Origin: Warburgia ugandensis
Taxonomy: Eukaryota; Streptophyta; Magnoliopsida; Canellales; Canellaceae
NCBI GenBank assembly: GCA_035236585.1
Contig: CP141137.1
Location: forward strand, 11,052,327-11,116,326
Direction: 5' to 3'
DNA: 64,000 nt
Position 1 is the first letter of the stretch; the number at the start of each line of letters is the position of its first letter. Positions 53,866 to 64,000 of the stretch are shown in pieces. The notes below the pieces were generated by a model. The model did no database searches. It worked only from the letters and a program-made list of their open reading frames with translations, and was not told where the DNA came from. Both the position numbers and the translations under genes were made by a program.

Positions 53866-54098
53866 CATAACTAGCATTGTTGCAGTTTACAAGGAAGGTG
53901 TGGGCCGGCTTGGGCGCAATGAGACGAGTCTGGGCAATGTTTGGAGGGACAGTTTTAATGTGACATGGACCGTAGGGAGTCAGATGTGTAGTCCTTGTTT
54001 TGATTATGGTGAGTACTGTCTTCCTGGCACTAACCATTCTAACGAACCTCCCACCTGTTTCTGCAGTAACGAACAGCATGCATTCTCCCTCTGTGATG
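53866..54098 (+). pseudogene. LRK10L WAK_assoc exon piece, open frame, no 5' half
   Basis: Open from CITSIVAVYKEG through NETSLGNVWRDSFNVTWTVG, CSPCFDYGEYCLPG and PPTCFCS to LCDG, followed by a good donor G|GTAAGT in phase 1. It is the best preserved of three related pieces (1-315, 2105-2413). Upstream of TTGCATAACTAG the sequence switches to intron-like sequence equal to 57200-57262, so the ectodomain start is missing. It cannot make a receptor on its own. Confidence 0.75.
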
Positions 54099-55254
54099 GT
54101 AAGTTGTGAGATGTCACTAATTATCCTTGACAACAATTTTTCTTCTTCTTTTCCTTGTAAATGTCTATATGCCCTTTGTTTCTTTAATTTTGCGTACAAG
54201 ATTGGGAGCAATCTTAAATTTATTTAGGACGTTCTCGTTGGCTTGCTAGAAATTCTCCAGCAATAGATGACTAACAAAGGAAGGTTGAAATTCAGAACAA
54301 ACAGAGTCCCACATGAAACAAGGCAGGATTGATTGCATTTCCCATAAGTTTTAATATGAAATCTTTTGTTAACTAGTCATCTTAGTTGTGGAGCTGCAAA
54401 AACCGAGTACAATTAGGCTGAGGACCTTTGTTAGGAAGACAGGGCTAATTAGAAAGTCATAATTTGTTGATTTTGGTTTGGACATCTTCAGTTATTTCTC
54501 TGCAATCCTTGGATAACATCTAATTTATAGTTGGAAGAGTATTCAGATCACTTAATTGATGATCTTTTGGACTCCTGCCTTCTGGATAAAGGGTCTTGTG
54601 TCGTGCAGAGATTGCATGTACACTCTTTCATTTTGGTAATGACAACCTTCTCCTTATTTTATACTTGTTCAATGATTACAACCATTTAATTGATATGCCT
54701 TTGTTCTGAATGGATTGCAAACAGAATACTCCTTCGTCGGACGGTCTGTGCCTCAGGTTTGTGGAAGCGTTTTACTGGGTATTAATTTTTTGTCCTTTAA
54801 ACTGTTCCTTCATGAGAAATGCTATTGGGACTCGTTTTCGGTACTCAACCTAGTTTTCTCATCTTTGAATGGTCGGTTAAAACTCAAAATTCATGATCGC
54901 CTATGCTGTCTTAGCTTTTGAAATTTTGATCCTCGGATTTTTGTACTGAATTAATGCGCATCAATTTCTGCAGGTAGCCGAAATATGGGAGGCCGAACAA
55001 GATTCTCTTCCTTAAATTTGTAGGTCCCAAACAGGTTCTTAGAATTCTCCGTTCGGGATTTATTTCTCTTTCAATTTGCCTATCAGATACGTCTTGTGTA
55101 TCATCCAACTGTGGCCCCCCTTCCTTTCCCTTGTACTACTACTTCATTAATTTTATTCGCGGGCCAGACAGTCAAGTAAGTAAATCAGAGTATATCTAAT
55201 TATATATCATGTCAGTCGCTACATCAATGGTCCAGATCATAGTCAGTGTCAGTC
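54099..55254. repeat. Spacer following the fragment exon, copy of 316-1514
   Basis: Collinear with 316-1514 with few differences; same short frame at 54715. At 55033-55040 it contains the intact GGTTCTTAGAATTC that the LARD-like element interrupts elsewhere. No gene. Confidence 0.6.
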
Positions 55255-55775
55255 TGACTTCAAGGCCCAAGCACCCCATTATTGAAACCTGATCTTGTAA
55301 AATCTAAGGCTTAGATCATCTTATTATTGCAAAATTAATAAACAAGGCCTAGCCAAACCCAGGGAAGGGGCTTGGAAAATGGGGAAACAGTGGCGTCACC
55401 ATCAATCCATCTTCATGAGGAAGAATATTCAAAGACAAGAAAGCGCGAAGTCTGCCCCTCCAATCTTCTATCTTTCTCTCCATCCAGCAGTCGTCTTAAA
55501 GTCTTTCTGACGGGGACCGCAACCTCACTTAATTCCTCAATTACCACATTTATTCATATCATCTTGACTTCAAGCCTTCATCCTTTCCTGTTTTGGATTT
55601 TCCATCTTTCTTGTCCCATCCCCTCCCACTGTCAAGGGCATATCTGTCGCACTCTCCGGCGTCAATTTGCTCCCACTGTTTCTCTTCTCAAACCAACCCA
55701 ATCAGGACCGAAGAAAAAGCAGTGCATTTATAATTCAACTTACCACCAAAAAAATCTGCCATGAACGTCTCTCTG
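55255..55775 (+). promoter_or_regulatory. Upstream/promoter region of the 55849 gene (duplicated block)
   Basis: Directly precedes the intact exon 1 and recurs at 1515-2034 and 12742-13047. Its repeated association with exon 1 starts makes it the probable promoter and leader. A continuous frame of about 130 codons runs through it (55372-55764). Confidence 0.5.
55727..55734 (+). promoter_or_regulatory. TATA-box candidate TTTATAAT
   Basis: Lies 115 bases before the ATG at 55849, which would leave a leader of about 85-90 bases. The block copy at 1515-2034 has TTTATCAT at this place. Confidence 0.4.
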
Positions 55776-55848
55776 TAGTCTCCAATTCTATTTTCTTCGG
55801 CATATTTTGATCTCTTTCTAACCTCTTTCTTCTTCTCTGTCTCCCCAA

Positions 55849-56602
55849 ATGATTCTCCACTGGTTACTGTTCAAAACCTTATTCTTCTTACTACATACAG
55901 CTCGTTCATTTGACCCACAGTTTGAGAATTGCAGGCCTACTACTTGTGGAAAACATAACATAAGCTACCCATTTTGGATCGATGACCAGCCAAGTTACTG
56001 TGGATATCCAGGCTTTCATGTCACCTGCAGAAATCAGAATGGCCCTTATCTTGATCTGTCCGAAGACAACGCCTACCATATTAGTGACATCTTTTACCAT
56101 AACAATTCAATTTCACTCCTTAGCACTGAATCCTCGTCAACTGAAACATGCCCAGTTTCCCTTCATAATCTCACTCTTGATAGAACTCCGTTGTATCTTA
56201 CTAGAGCCACCCACAATCTCTCCTTATTCTTCAATTGCACTGTGAATCCACCTTCTACGTTCCGTCCAATTTCTTCTTGCTTGACAAATAACAAGACAAG
56301 AAACTCTTATTACTCCCTATCCACGATCAACGAAGAGACGGTGATGAAATTTTCCAGAACCTGTGGGTCCATTGTTATTGCACCAGTTCCGAGTCGAGAG
56401 CCTTCCGTTTCTGCGGATTTAGATCCAACCGTTTTTTTGAGGAGGGGGCTTGTTTTGGGATGGATTGCTCCGAATTGCAGGGACTATCATGAGAGTGGTG
56501 GACGGTGTGGATATAATGAGACATCTCCTCAATTTTTCTGCTTTTGCTCAAACCGTCCTCGTCTCAAAGTATGCTCTAGTCATCCGGCTCCTAAAATACA
56601 GG
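55849..56602 (+). CDS. LRK10L receptor-like protein, exon 1 (ectodomain), gene continues right
   Basis: Intact first exon of 251 codons. Signal peptide about residues 1-20 (hydrophobic WLLFKTLFFLL). GUB_WAK_bind about 27-95 (CRPTTCG, ISYPFWIDD, YCGYPGFHVTC). WAK_assoc about 170-250 (CGSIVIAPV, GWIAPNC210, SGGRC220GYNE, FFCFCS, KVCSS). Several N-glycosylation sequons. It ends CAG G|GTTCGT, phase 1, as in the 13203 gene. Residue 213 is Tyr (TAT) where paralogues have Cys (NCSDC, DCRDC), so one disulphide may be lost. Candidate mini-exons in matching phase lie at 59031 and 62430. The membrane/kinase exon must be beyond 64000 if it exists. The ATG was chosen for its signal peptide and because 12492 starts at the same site. 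Confidence 0.85.
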
Positions 56603-57019
56603 GTTCGTTGGCCTTTTACCCTTTTTTGTTTAGTATCTAACTAACAATAAGTGTTTATAGAATGAAGGTTGACCAAGATGTTCCACCCAAATCACTTCCG
56701 ATTTTGTACTAAAGATAAATTATTATTATTTTTAAATATATTGAAAAATTATGAATGGTTCGACCTGATACCTGGGTTTCTCCCCCTTTGCTATCATCTG
56801 GTTTTGTGTTTTCATTTTCTCTGACGGAATTCTTGGCCAATTCTTTCGAGGGTAACTGTCTTTCCCTTGCTGGTGGTGGTCTAATAGTGGTCATCACTAC
56901 CAAATGTGCACACACTGTAAGGCCTTCTACCATGGTGGTAGAAGGGCATTTATGTTCATAGATCCCGGTTCCTGGCGCTTATGGTTTATGGCTTATCCAT
57001 AGAAGTTTCGCTTGCTAAC

Positions 57020-57160
57020 AGAAAAAGAAAATGCTCCAAATTGCACTGACTGTGATAAGAGCTTGTTCATTTAATCGGACTTCTAATTTTGTGTGCCATT
57101 GCAAAGATCTTGCTCACCACAGAGCATGCCATGCTGGGGCTACTAAAGTAATCCAGGGTT
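57020..57160 (+). pseudogene. WAK_assoc remnant in duplication copy 1
   Basis: ENAPNCTDCDKS followed by a frameshift, then TSNFVCHCKDLAHHRACHAG and VIQG before GGTTTGTG. Upstream 56829-56960 gives only fragments (KCAHTV, VVEGH). An indel and a TAA (near 57072) prevent translation through the Cys cluster. It lies in the intron of the 55849 gene. Confidence 0.65.
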
Positions 57161-59030
57161 TGTGTCTTTTTCCTCTTTTGTTTTGTTTTATAGAGTCAAT
57201 GTGATTTACCCATTAAAATTTTCGTTTTCTGTGAGAAACATTCAATGTTTTTTCTACTTTGCATATTGTGTCCCCAGTTCAATCGTTCCCGATTCAAAAA
57301 CTTTGGCACCTAAACTGATAACAAAACTTGTTTCTACCGGAATGCATTTCTAAAAGAGAAATGCTATTCCGACTGAGATACAGGACTGACTACAAAACCC
57401 CAACTTTGAATTGTTTTACCCAATCATGTTTTTAATACAGCCAATTTACCCATCTTGCTTCAATAACTCTTCTGACTCTAGACTTTCAAGCCAGTAGTAT
57501 GTTTTACAAATTCCCTCTCTGAAATAGAATAAAGACAGTTATTGGTCTGCCTCCCGTTATGCTGAAATATGTGATGCCACATATCCTTTTAATTTTATTA
57601 ATTCATGCAGGAGAAACAAACGTATTTTTCCTTGTTGGTTATCAAATTTCGTCTCTGCTTTGTTGCTGTTGTTTTGTTCTTCTTGCTGTTATTTCTTTGT
57701 TGCTGTTATTACTTGGTTGCTATTTTTGTACTCATTTTTATGGCTGCTGGGTTAGACCTCAAAATAAGGATTCGTATTATGTTCTTTCTTTTTTTCCCTT
57801 GAAAGGCATAGGTCTCCTTATCGTTAAGGATGTGGCCTGTGTATAATTAAGTGGTTGAAACATTTGTTTTCTCAATCTAACAGTTAACACTGTAGTTCCA
57901 TCTTAGATATCAAAATACAAACACAAGTACAGAACTATGCTAACTATAAATGTTTCCGGACAAAATTGATAGTGACATTATGTGACAAAGCATGGAAGCT
58001 TTCAAGCTAGATGCATGACTGATCTTACTCTCTTTACCTTCAGGTTTTGATCCAGAAAACAGTTGACTCTAGCAATCATATTCAATTTCCAGCACCATCA
58101 TTATAGTCTCTCTCAGTATTTCGTTAGTTAAAACTCACTGGTGGCAAAACCCTATTGCTTGCAGAATTCTGCCAGGTCAATCTTTTGTGTGATCGCTAGG
58201 TTACCAGCTTCTCTGTGCTTCCATCACAATTCTGCCAGAGGGTGTCCTCTTATCTCTGCTTGGTTTTTGCTGTTGTGAAACCTTTCATTGAATTCTGTAA
58301 ATCCTGTTAGAAGCCAGGTTTTTGCAGCATAGATCGGAGGAAACAGAAATTCATCTTCCATACCATTAACATATTCACACTCTTATTTATTATTCTGCTA
58401 AAGTCCATTCTTCTTCTTGTGTTTATGCTGCGAATTTGTCATATAACCATGGTAGCAGATAGGAACCAGAGGACAGGGCTTATGTTCCAAATGATTTTTA
58501 ATGTGAAGCCATAGACCTGGTAGTTTTACCTTGAGGCATTGAATTTTGTTGATGGTTGATAGATGCTTCAATAGAATTCAATTTCAACAAGATTTTGATA
58601 CAGAGTTTAATTACAATCTGAAACAGAATGCAGAACTATCTTGGTTCTGTTCTGGATATGTTTTCTAACTATCACAATCTCTAGCTTTCGAGGAGCTAGA
58701 ATCTCCACTTCATTCCTTCAAACAATCCTCCCTCCTTTCCTCCTCTTCCTCCCCTCTTATCTCCCTTTCCATAACTGTCTTTTTGACATATCTAAACAGA
58801 TGTAACTGCCTCTAACTAATGTAACAGATTTACTGAATTCTGTTTATTCTTTGTCTTTACTTCTTCTTGTATAATACTTGCCAACCCTTCCTTCTTTAGC
58901 CTCATTTGATGTAACAATGGTTTTCTGTGATCCTTTTCTTGTTTAAGTTGCGCAAGCAAGAATTACAAACTTTGACGAGGTGCACACTTATTCTTGCTTG
59001 GCTTTGCTGATATTATAATTGATTTTGCAG

Positions 59031-59075
59031 ATGAGAAGAAAGGCAGGAGCAGGAGCACTCTCCAGATCATTATAG
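59031..59075 (+). CDS. Candidate mini-exon 2 of the 55849 gene
   Basis: Acceptor GATTTTGCAG, 45-base exon, donor G|GTATTC. Joined in phase 1 it reads (G/D)EKKGRSRSTLQIII and leaves one G, the same layout as exon 2 at 24350. It is expected just before the transmembrane exon. The joined product from 55849 would have Asp at the junction codon (G|AT). Confidence 0.7.
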   Translation: MRRKAGAGALSRSL

Positions 59076-59449
59076 GTATTCTACTGCTCAAGTCCAAATC
59101 TTTCATGTCAGAATAATTACTTTCTTACTAATTATTCTCTGAACTTTTTAGCTGCCTAATGAAAATGGTGGAGGTCAAAGCTTCTTCCCATAAAATAATT
59201 TCATGTTGACGCATGTCTTATATTTTTTGTAATGGAAAATCTCATTATTTTGTTCTTAATGCTCCAGTGATATAAAAAAGCTCCTCCTTTAAACATGGGG
59301 TGGTCAGTACATCTCTTAATTTATCAAGACTAATTTAGCATCCAACAGAACCTCCCTAGAATATGGATCCTCCTATCTCCACCATTTGTGACCTGATACT
59401 TGGGTCACTCTTGCTTTGCTATGTTCTGGTTTTGTGTTTTCATTTTCTC

Positions 59450-59768
59450 TGACAGAATTCTTGGCCCATTCTTTCGAGGGTAATGAAGTCTTGCCCTTGC
59501 TCGTGGGTCTAATAGTGGTCATCACTACCAAATGTGTACACGCTGTAAGGCCTTCTACCATGGCGGTAGAAGGGCATTTATGTTCTTAGATCACGGTTCC
59601 AGGCACTCATGGGTTATCCGTAAAAGTTTTGCTTGCTACCTGAAAAAGAAAATGCTCCAAATTGCACTGACTGTGATAAGAGCGTGTGGATTCCATCGGA
59701 CTTCTAATTTCGTGTGCTATTGCAAAGCTCAGGGCATGTCATGCTGGGTCTACTACAGTAATACAGGG
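59450..59768 (+). pseudogene. WAK_assoc remnant in duplication copy 2
   Basis: Readable as NCTDCDKS, then after a frame change CGFHRTSNFVCYCKAQ, with 12 bases lost relative to 57110-57125 (KDLAHHRACHAG shortened). Stops separate the pieces. Dead copy inside the intron. Confidence 0.6.
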
Positions 59769-60479
59769 TTCTTGTCTTTTTCATTGTTTGTTTTGTTTTC
59801 TAGGGTCAATGTGAAGCTTTTATAGGATCAAAACCATTTACCATTTTGATTTTTCTTTTTCTTTCAGAAACAATTATTATTTTTTCTTCTTTAGATATAC
59901 TGTGTCCCCAGTTCAATAGTGCCTGATCTAAAAACTTTGGTACCTAAGCTGATAACAAAACTTGTTTCTACAGGAATGCGTTTCTAAAAGAGAAATGCTA
60001 TCCGGAGTGTGTTTGAGGAATGACTTAAAAACCCCTTCTAGCTAAACCCCACCTTTGAATGATCTGATCCAATCATCTTGTTAATACAACCAATTTACCC
60101 ATCTCGCCTCAAGACACTCTTCTGATTCTAAACTTTCAAGCCAGTCGTATGTTTTACAAATTCTCTCTCTGAATAGACTAAAGACTGGTATTGGTCTGTC
60201 TCCCTCTATTCTTCTCTCACATGAAGATGCTGTATGTACCACACATCTTTTGTATTATATGCTGGAATCTATGGAGCCACATATCCTTTTAGTTTTATTA
60301 ATTCATGCAGGAGAAACAAATGCATTTGTCCTTGTTTGTCGTCAATTTCATCTCTGCTTTGTTCGCTGTTGTTTTGTTCTTCTTGCTGTTATTTCTTTGT
60401 TGATATTATTACATGGTTGCTATTATTGTAGTCATTGGCTGCTGGCTTTTTAATATTGTTCTTATTGCTAGTGTTAACC

Positions 60480-61530
60480 AAGGCTCTTTATTATGTTAAT
60501 ATGGAGGGTGTTGGGTAAGAAAGGAGTTTCATGGGTGTACAGACATAATTAAATATATGTATGAGGGAACTATAACAAATGTTAAGATCGCTAGTGACGT
60601 GACTAGTGATTTTTCTGTCACTGTAGGATTGCACGAAAGATCGGCATTGAGCCCTTACTTTTTCACGTTGGTTATGAATGAGTTAACAAAACATCTGCAT
60701 AAGGAGATTCCCTAGTGCATGCTATTTGCAAATGATATAGTCTTACTTGAAGAGATAAGGAAGGGTGTAAACACAAAGCTAGTGTTATGGAGAGAAGCAT
60801 TAGAATTTAAAGGATTTAAAATCAGCCGAACTAAGATAGAATATATGGAATGCAATTTTAACAAGAAGAAGAGTAGGAGTGGAACACCAGTCAAGATTGA
60901 TAACCAAGAAGTCCCCGTAAAAGACTACTTTCGGTACTTAGGATCAATGATTCATGAGAGTGGAGAGATTGAGAGGGAGGTTACCCAGAGAATCCAAGCG
61001 GGTTGGAACAAATAGAGATGTGCATCTGGAGTTTTGTGTGATCGGTGGGTGCTGCTCAAACTAAAAGGAACATTCTATAGGATGGTAATAAGGCCGGCCA
61101 TGCTCTATGTCAGAGTGTTGGGAAGTTAAGGAACATCATGCTCATAAGATGAGCGTCGCAGAAATGAGGATGTTGAGATGGATGGGTGGTAAGATAAGAA
61201 AAGATAAAATTAGGAATGAAAATATTAGAGGAAATTTAGGGGTAACACCAATAGGTAACAAGATGAGGGAGATTAGACTTAGACGGTTTGGACATGTCCA
61301 AAGGAGACCGAAAATGCCGCTGATCAAAAGGAGTGAGACAATGCAAGTAGATGATTCTAAAAGGGCAAGGGAAGGCTCAAAAGAACGTGGATAGAAGTGG
61401 TGAGGAAGGATTCAAAGACTTTGGGACTAAATGAAGCCATGGTACTTAATAGAAAGGAATGAAGAAATAAGATTCATGTGGCCGACCCCTAATTGGGATA
61501 AGGTCTTGATAATGATTGTGTGTGTGTTTT
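60480..61530 (+). mobile_element. RTE-type LINE, 3' fragment of the reverse transcriptase frame
   Basis: Readable parts are LHERSALSPYFFTLVMNELTKHL, then a stop (TAG at 60713) where a Trp codon is usual, then MLFANDIVLLEE (60719), VKDYFRYLGSMIHESGEIEREV and, after frameshifts near 61013 and 61100, HAHKMSVAEMRMLRWMGGK and RRFGHVQRRP. The catalytic FADD motif reads FAND. The 3' end ATGTGGCCGACCCCTAATTGGGATAAGG followed by TGATAATGATTGTGTGTG is usual for plant RTE elements. 5'-truncated and inactive. Confidence 0.85.
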
Positions 61531-62429
61531 TTCTTTCATTTCTGAAAGGCACAGGACTCGTTGTTAAAGACAAGGCTTGTGTATAGTTAAGTGGTTGAAG
61601 CATGTGTTTGCTCAATCTAATAGTTAGCAATATAGTTCCATCTTAGACTTCTAAATGCAGACACAAGTACTGAAACTAAAATGTTTCGACCAAAATTGAA
61701 AGTCACATCACGAGACAACGCATGGAATCTTTCAAGCTGGATGCAGGACTGATCTGACTCTCTTTACCTTCAATTTTTCATCTCAAATACAGTTGGCTGT
61801 GGTCACATCTCCAATTTCCTGCACCATCATTGCAGTCTCTTTCCGTATTTCTTTATTTAGAGTCACTGGTTGCAAAACCCTATTACCTGCAGATTTCTAC
61901 CACCTCAATCTTTTGTGTGATTGCTTGGTTCTCAGTTTGTCCATGCGTCCACCATGATTCGACCAATATATGTCGGAAGCTGTCCTCTTATATCTGCTTG
62001 CTTTAGGTTTTGCTCTTGTGGAAACGTTCACTGAATGCTTTGAATGTTGTTAGAAGCGAGGCTTTTGCAGTATAGGTCAGAGGAAACAGAAATTCATCTG
62101 ACATACTACTAACATATTCACATTCTTATTTGTTGTTCTGCTAAAAACCATTCTTCTTCTGGTGTTTATGCTGCCATTTGTCATGTTAACTATTATATCA
62201 GACGAGAACGAGAAGAGAGGCTTAAGTGGTGAACAGTTGTTAATGTGAAACCATAGTTATATAAAATGGGAAACCTGGTAGTTTTACCTTCAGGCACTGA
62301 ATTTTATTGTTGGTTTTCTGTGATTCTTTTGTTTAAGTTGTGCAAGCAAGAGTTATGAAATTTGACAAGGTTCTTATTTATTCTTGCTTCGCTTTTCTGC
62401 TAGTATTATTTATATAACTGATTTTGTAG

Positions 62430-62468
62430 GTAGTATGAAAAGCAAGAGCATTGCCCTGATCATCATAG
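62430..62468 (+). CDS. Second candidate mini-exon 2 of the 55849 gene
   Basis: Acceptor ATTTTGTAG, 39-base exon, donor G|GTCTTC. In phase 1 it reads GSMKSKSIALIII and leaves one G. It is the duplicate of 59031-59075 and closer in sequence to the exon at 24350 (SMKSKIII). Only one of the two would normally be used. Confidence 0.65.
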
Positions 62469-62770
62469 GTCTTCTACTGCTCAAGTCCGACTTGTTTGTG
62501 TCATAATAATATCTTAGTAATCATTCTCTAAACTTTTTAGCTGCCTAATGAAAAGGGTGGAGGTCAAAGCTTCTTACCATAAAATAATTTCATGTTGATC
62601 CATATCTTGTTTATTTCTGATGGAAAACCTCATTATTTTGTTCTTAATGCTTCAGTGATAAAAAAAACTTAATCTTCTTTAAACATAGGGGTGGTCAGTA
62701 TATCTCTGACTTTATTAGGATTAATTTAGCATCCAACAGAACCTCTCTAGAAGATGGATCCTCCTATCTC

Positions 62771-64000
62771 CCCCATTTGTGAACCATTCGATAGATGGGC
62801 TGTATTGGATCATCTCCATAAAAAAACACTTAACAGTAGTTGGTTAGGAAGAAATTATTAATACTCGAAGGTCTATATTCAAACAGAAAAAGTTTACTGA
62901 TCAAATTGGATGGCTAGGTTGCAAAATTCTAGATGCAGAAAGACAGGACCCTCTTTTTAATCAGTTCCTGTCTTTCTGTAGGCCTTTTTAGCCGTGGTCC
63001 TTTTACCCTCCAAAGAATCTCATCTAATAAACTGTTGCTAGACATCCTATGTTGAGTTATTCATGATCTAATAAAATGGCAACGAAAGCCTATGAGCCAG
63101 GCTCTTTATGCAAAAGGTTAATTTAAGTTGTTCAACAATCATTTGGTAAAATATTTTTGAGAATTGACTCAATTTGCTTGCATATTTAGTCAAGTTTTCA
63201 GTTTGGCTTGGATAGTGCAGAGTGTAATTCGAATCATGGGAATCAATTGTCTGAACATGAGTAACAAACATCTGTAACTTGATGGGTACTGAATGACATC
63301 TATAAAAATATGAAAAGTTTTCATTTATATTGGAAAGAGGTAGATAAAAGTTCTTTCAAAATTTATGATTTCTTCCTCTGTTAGAGGTATTCCAGAAATG
63401 TCTATGATCATATATTGCTATTTTTGTTTAAGGTAGAACTGAATTGGCATTAAGTCACTAACAACCCTGCCTCACGTTCCAGTTGCGTTTTTAAAATTTC
63501 AAATTCTTTAGTCATTGATGTTATATATAGAAGATTCTTACTCAATTGCATTTTTTGAGATGCTATATGATTTTCCCTTGATTTTATGCTTCATTTAATT
63601 TCTGCTTATTTTAACTTTGCTTGATGATTCCGCCCTTGAGCCTGGAATCCTTGTCTATGTTAGCATTCTACCAGCAAAAAGTAAGCCCTTGATTTTTGTT
63701 GGATTGCCTTGGGGATGACAAATCCCTTTCACATGACCAAATCTGTGTATGTTGCTGTTATTGGATTTATAATTCAACAATCTTCATCCTACAGCATGTC
63801 ATGAATTGTCTCACAACCAAGGGGTTGAGAGTCCAAGTCACTGCTTAGCCCAAGTGGTCCTAGGAGTTTATCCATCAGGCTAGATCCAAAAAGTGCTGCC
63901 TGTGGTATCTGGTCAAAGATGATTAAGCCATTGTTGCAGAACTTTGCTTCTCAACGTACCAAAAAGGGTTACTTTGATAACTCAGCACTTTGAAAATCTG
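62771..64000. other. Right edge, probably intron of the 55849 gene
   Basis: No coding sequence or element recognised. No transmembrane/kinase exon appears before the window ends. Confidence 0.4.

Larger units (their letters stand above)
56757..59385 (+). repeat. Intronic tandem duplication, copy 1
   Basis: Collinear with 59390-62770 apart from a LINE insert there. Shared landmarks are TTTTGTGTTTTCATTTTCTC, AATTCATGCAGGAGAAACAAA, TTAAGTGGTTGAA, the mini-exon, and CCAACAGAACCTC near the end. Each copy holds a WAK_assoc remnant and a mini-exon. Confidence 0.85.
59390..62770 (+). repeat. Intronic tandem duplication, copy 2 (with LINE insert)
   Basis: Partner of 56757-59385. The extra 1.05 kb at about 60480-61530 is the RTE-type LINE. 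Confidence 0.85.

Overview
The window is nuclear DNA of a flowering plant, most likely a woody eudicot. It has long AT-rich intergenic and intronic stretches, split genes with plant GT-AG splice sites, Au-type SINEs, LTR retrotransposons whose primer-binding sites match plant initiator tRNA-Met, and long TA/GA/CT microsatellites. I see no bacterial or organellar signature.

The theme is a decaying tandem cluster of LRK10L-type receptor-like kinases. These have a signal peptide, a GUB_WAK_bind domain and a WAK_assoc domain in exon 1, a mini-exon of about 40 nt, and a last exon with the transmembrane helix and a non-RD Ser/Thr kinase. One complete reading frame can be assembled: exon 1 13203-13941, mini-exon 24350-24391, kinase exon 29455-30602. 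All junctions are phase 1 and give 642 codons plus a stop. A second gene starts at 55849 with an intact exon 1 (to 56602) and two candidate mini-exons (59031-59075, 62430-62468); its kinase exon would lie beyond the right edge. Around them are broken ectodomain copies at 1-315, 2105-2413, 12492-12741, 21740-21860, 40703-41362, 52746-53366, 53590-53765, 53866-54098, 57020-57160 and 59450-59768.

Layout: 1-3078 two decayed ectodomain fragments and a copy of a gene-upstream region; 3079-12176 a 9.1-kb LTR retrotransposon (minus strand) with 2.8-kb LTRs, a 5-bp target duplication and no recognisable protein genes (LARD-like); 12177-13202 a broken exon 1 and an upstream region; 13203-30602 the complete kinase gene, whose introns hold a 2-kb non-autonomous LTR element, microsatellites, a hairpin element, a relic of another exon 1, two Au SINEs and a LINE fragment; 30603-40700 mostly unrecognised sequence with a copia remnant; 40703-41362 another dead exon 1; 42588-45190 a tandem duplication carrying SINE pieces and a 1.25-kb hAT-like element full of hairpins; 47880-48830 the 3' end of an Athila-type gypsy element; 52746-64000 the second cluster of dead copies, the 55849 gene, and a tandem duplication inside its intron, one copy of which holds an RTE-type LINE.

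I found no clearly new biological system. The most notable points are the possible chimeric origin of the complete kinase gene (a relic exon 1 lies between its exon 1 and exon 2), the duplicated mini-exons in the second gene, the hairpin array inside the hAT-like element, and the large LARD-like element.
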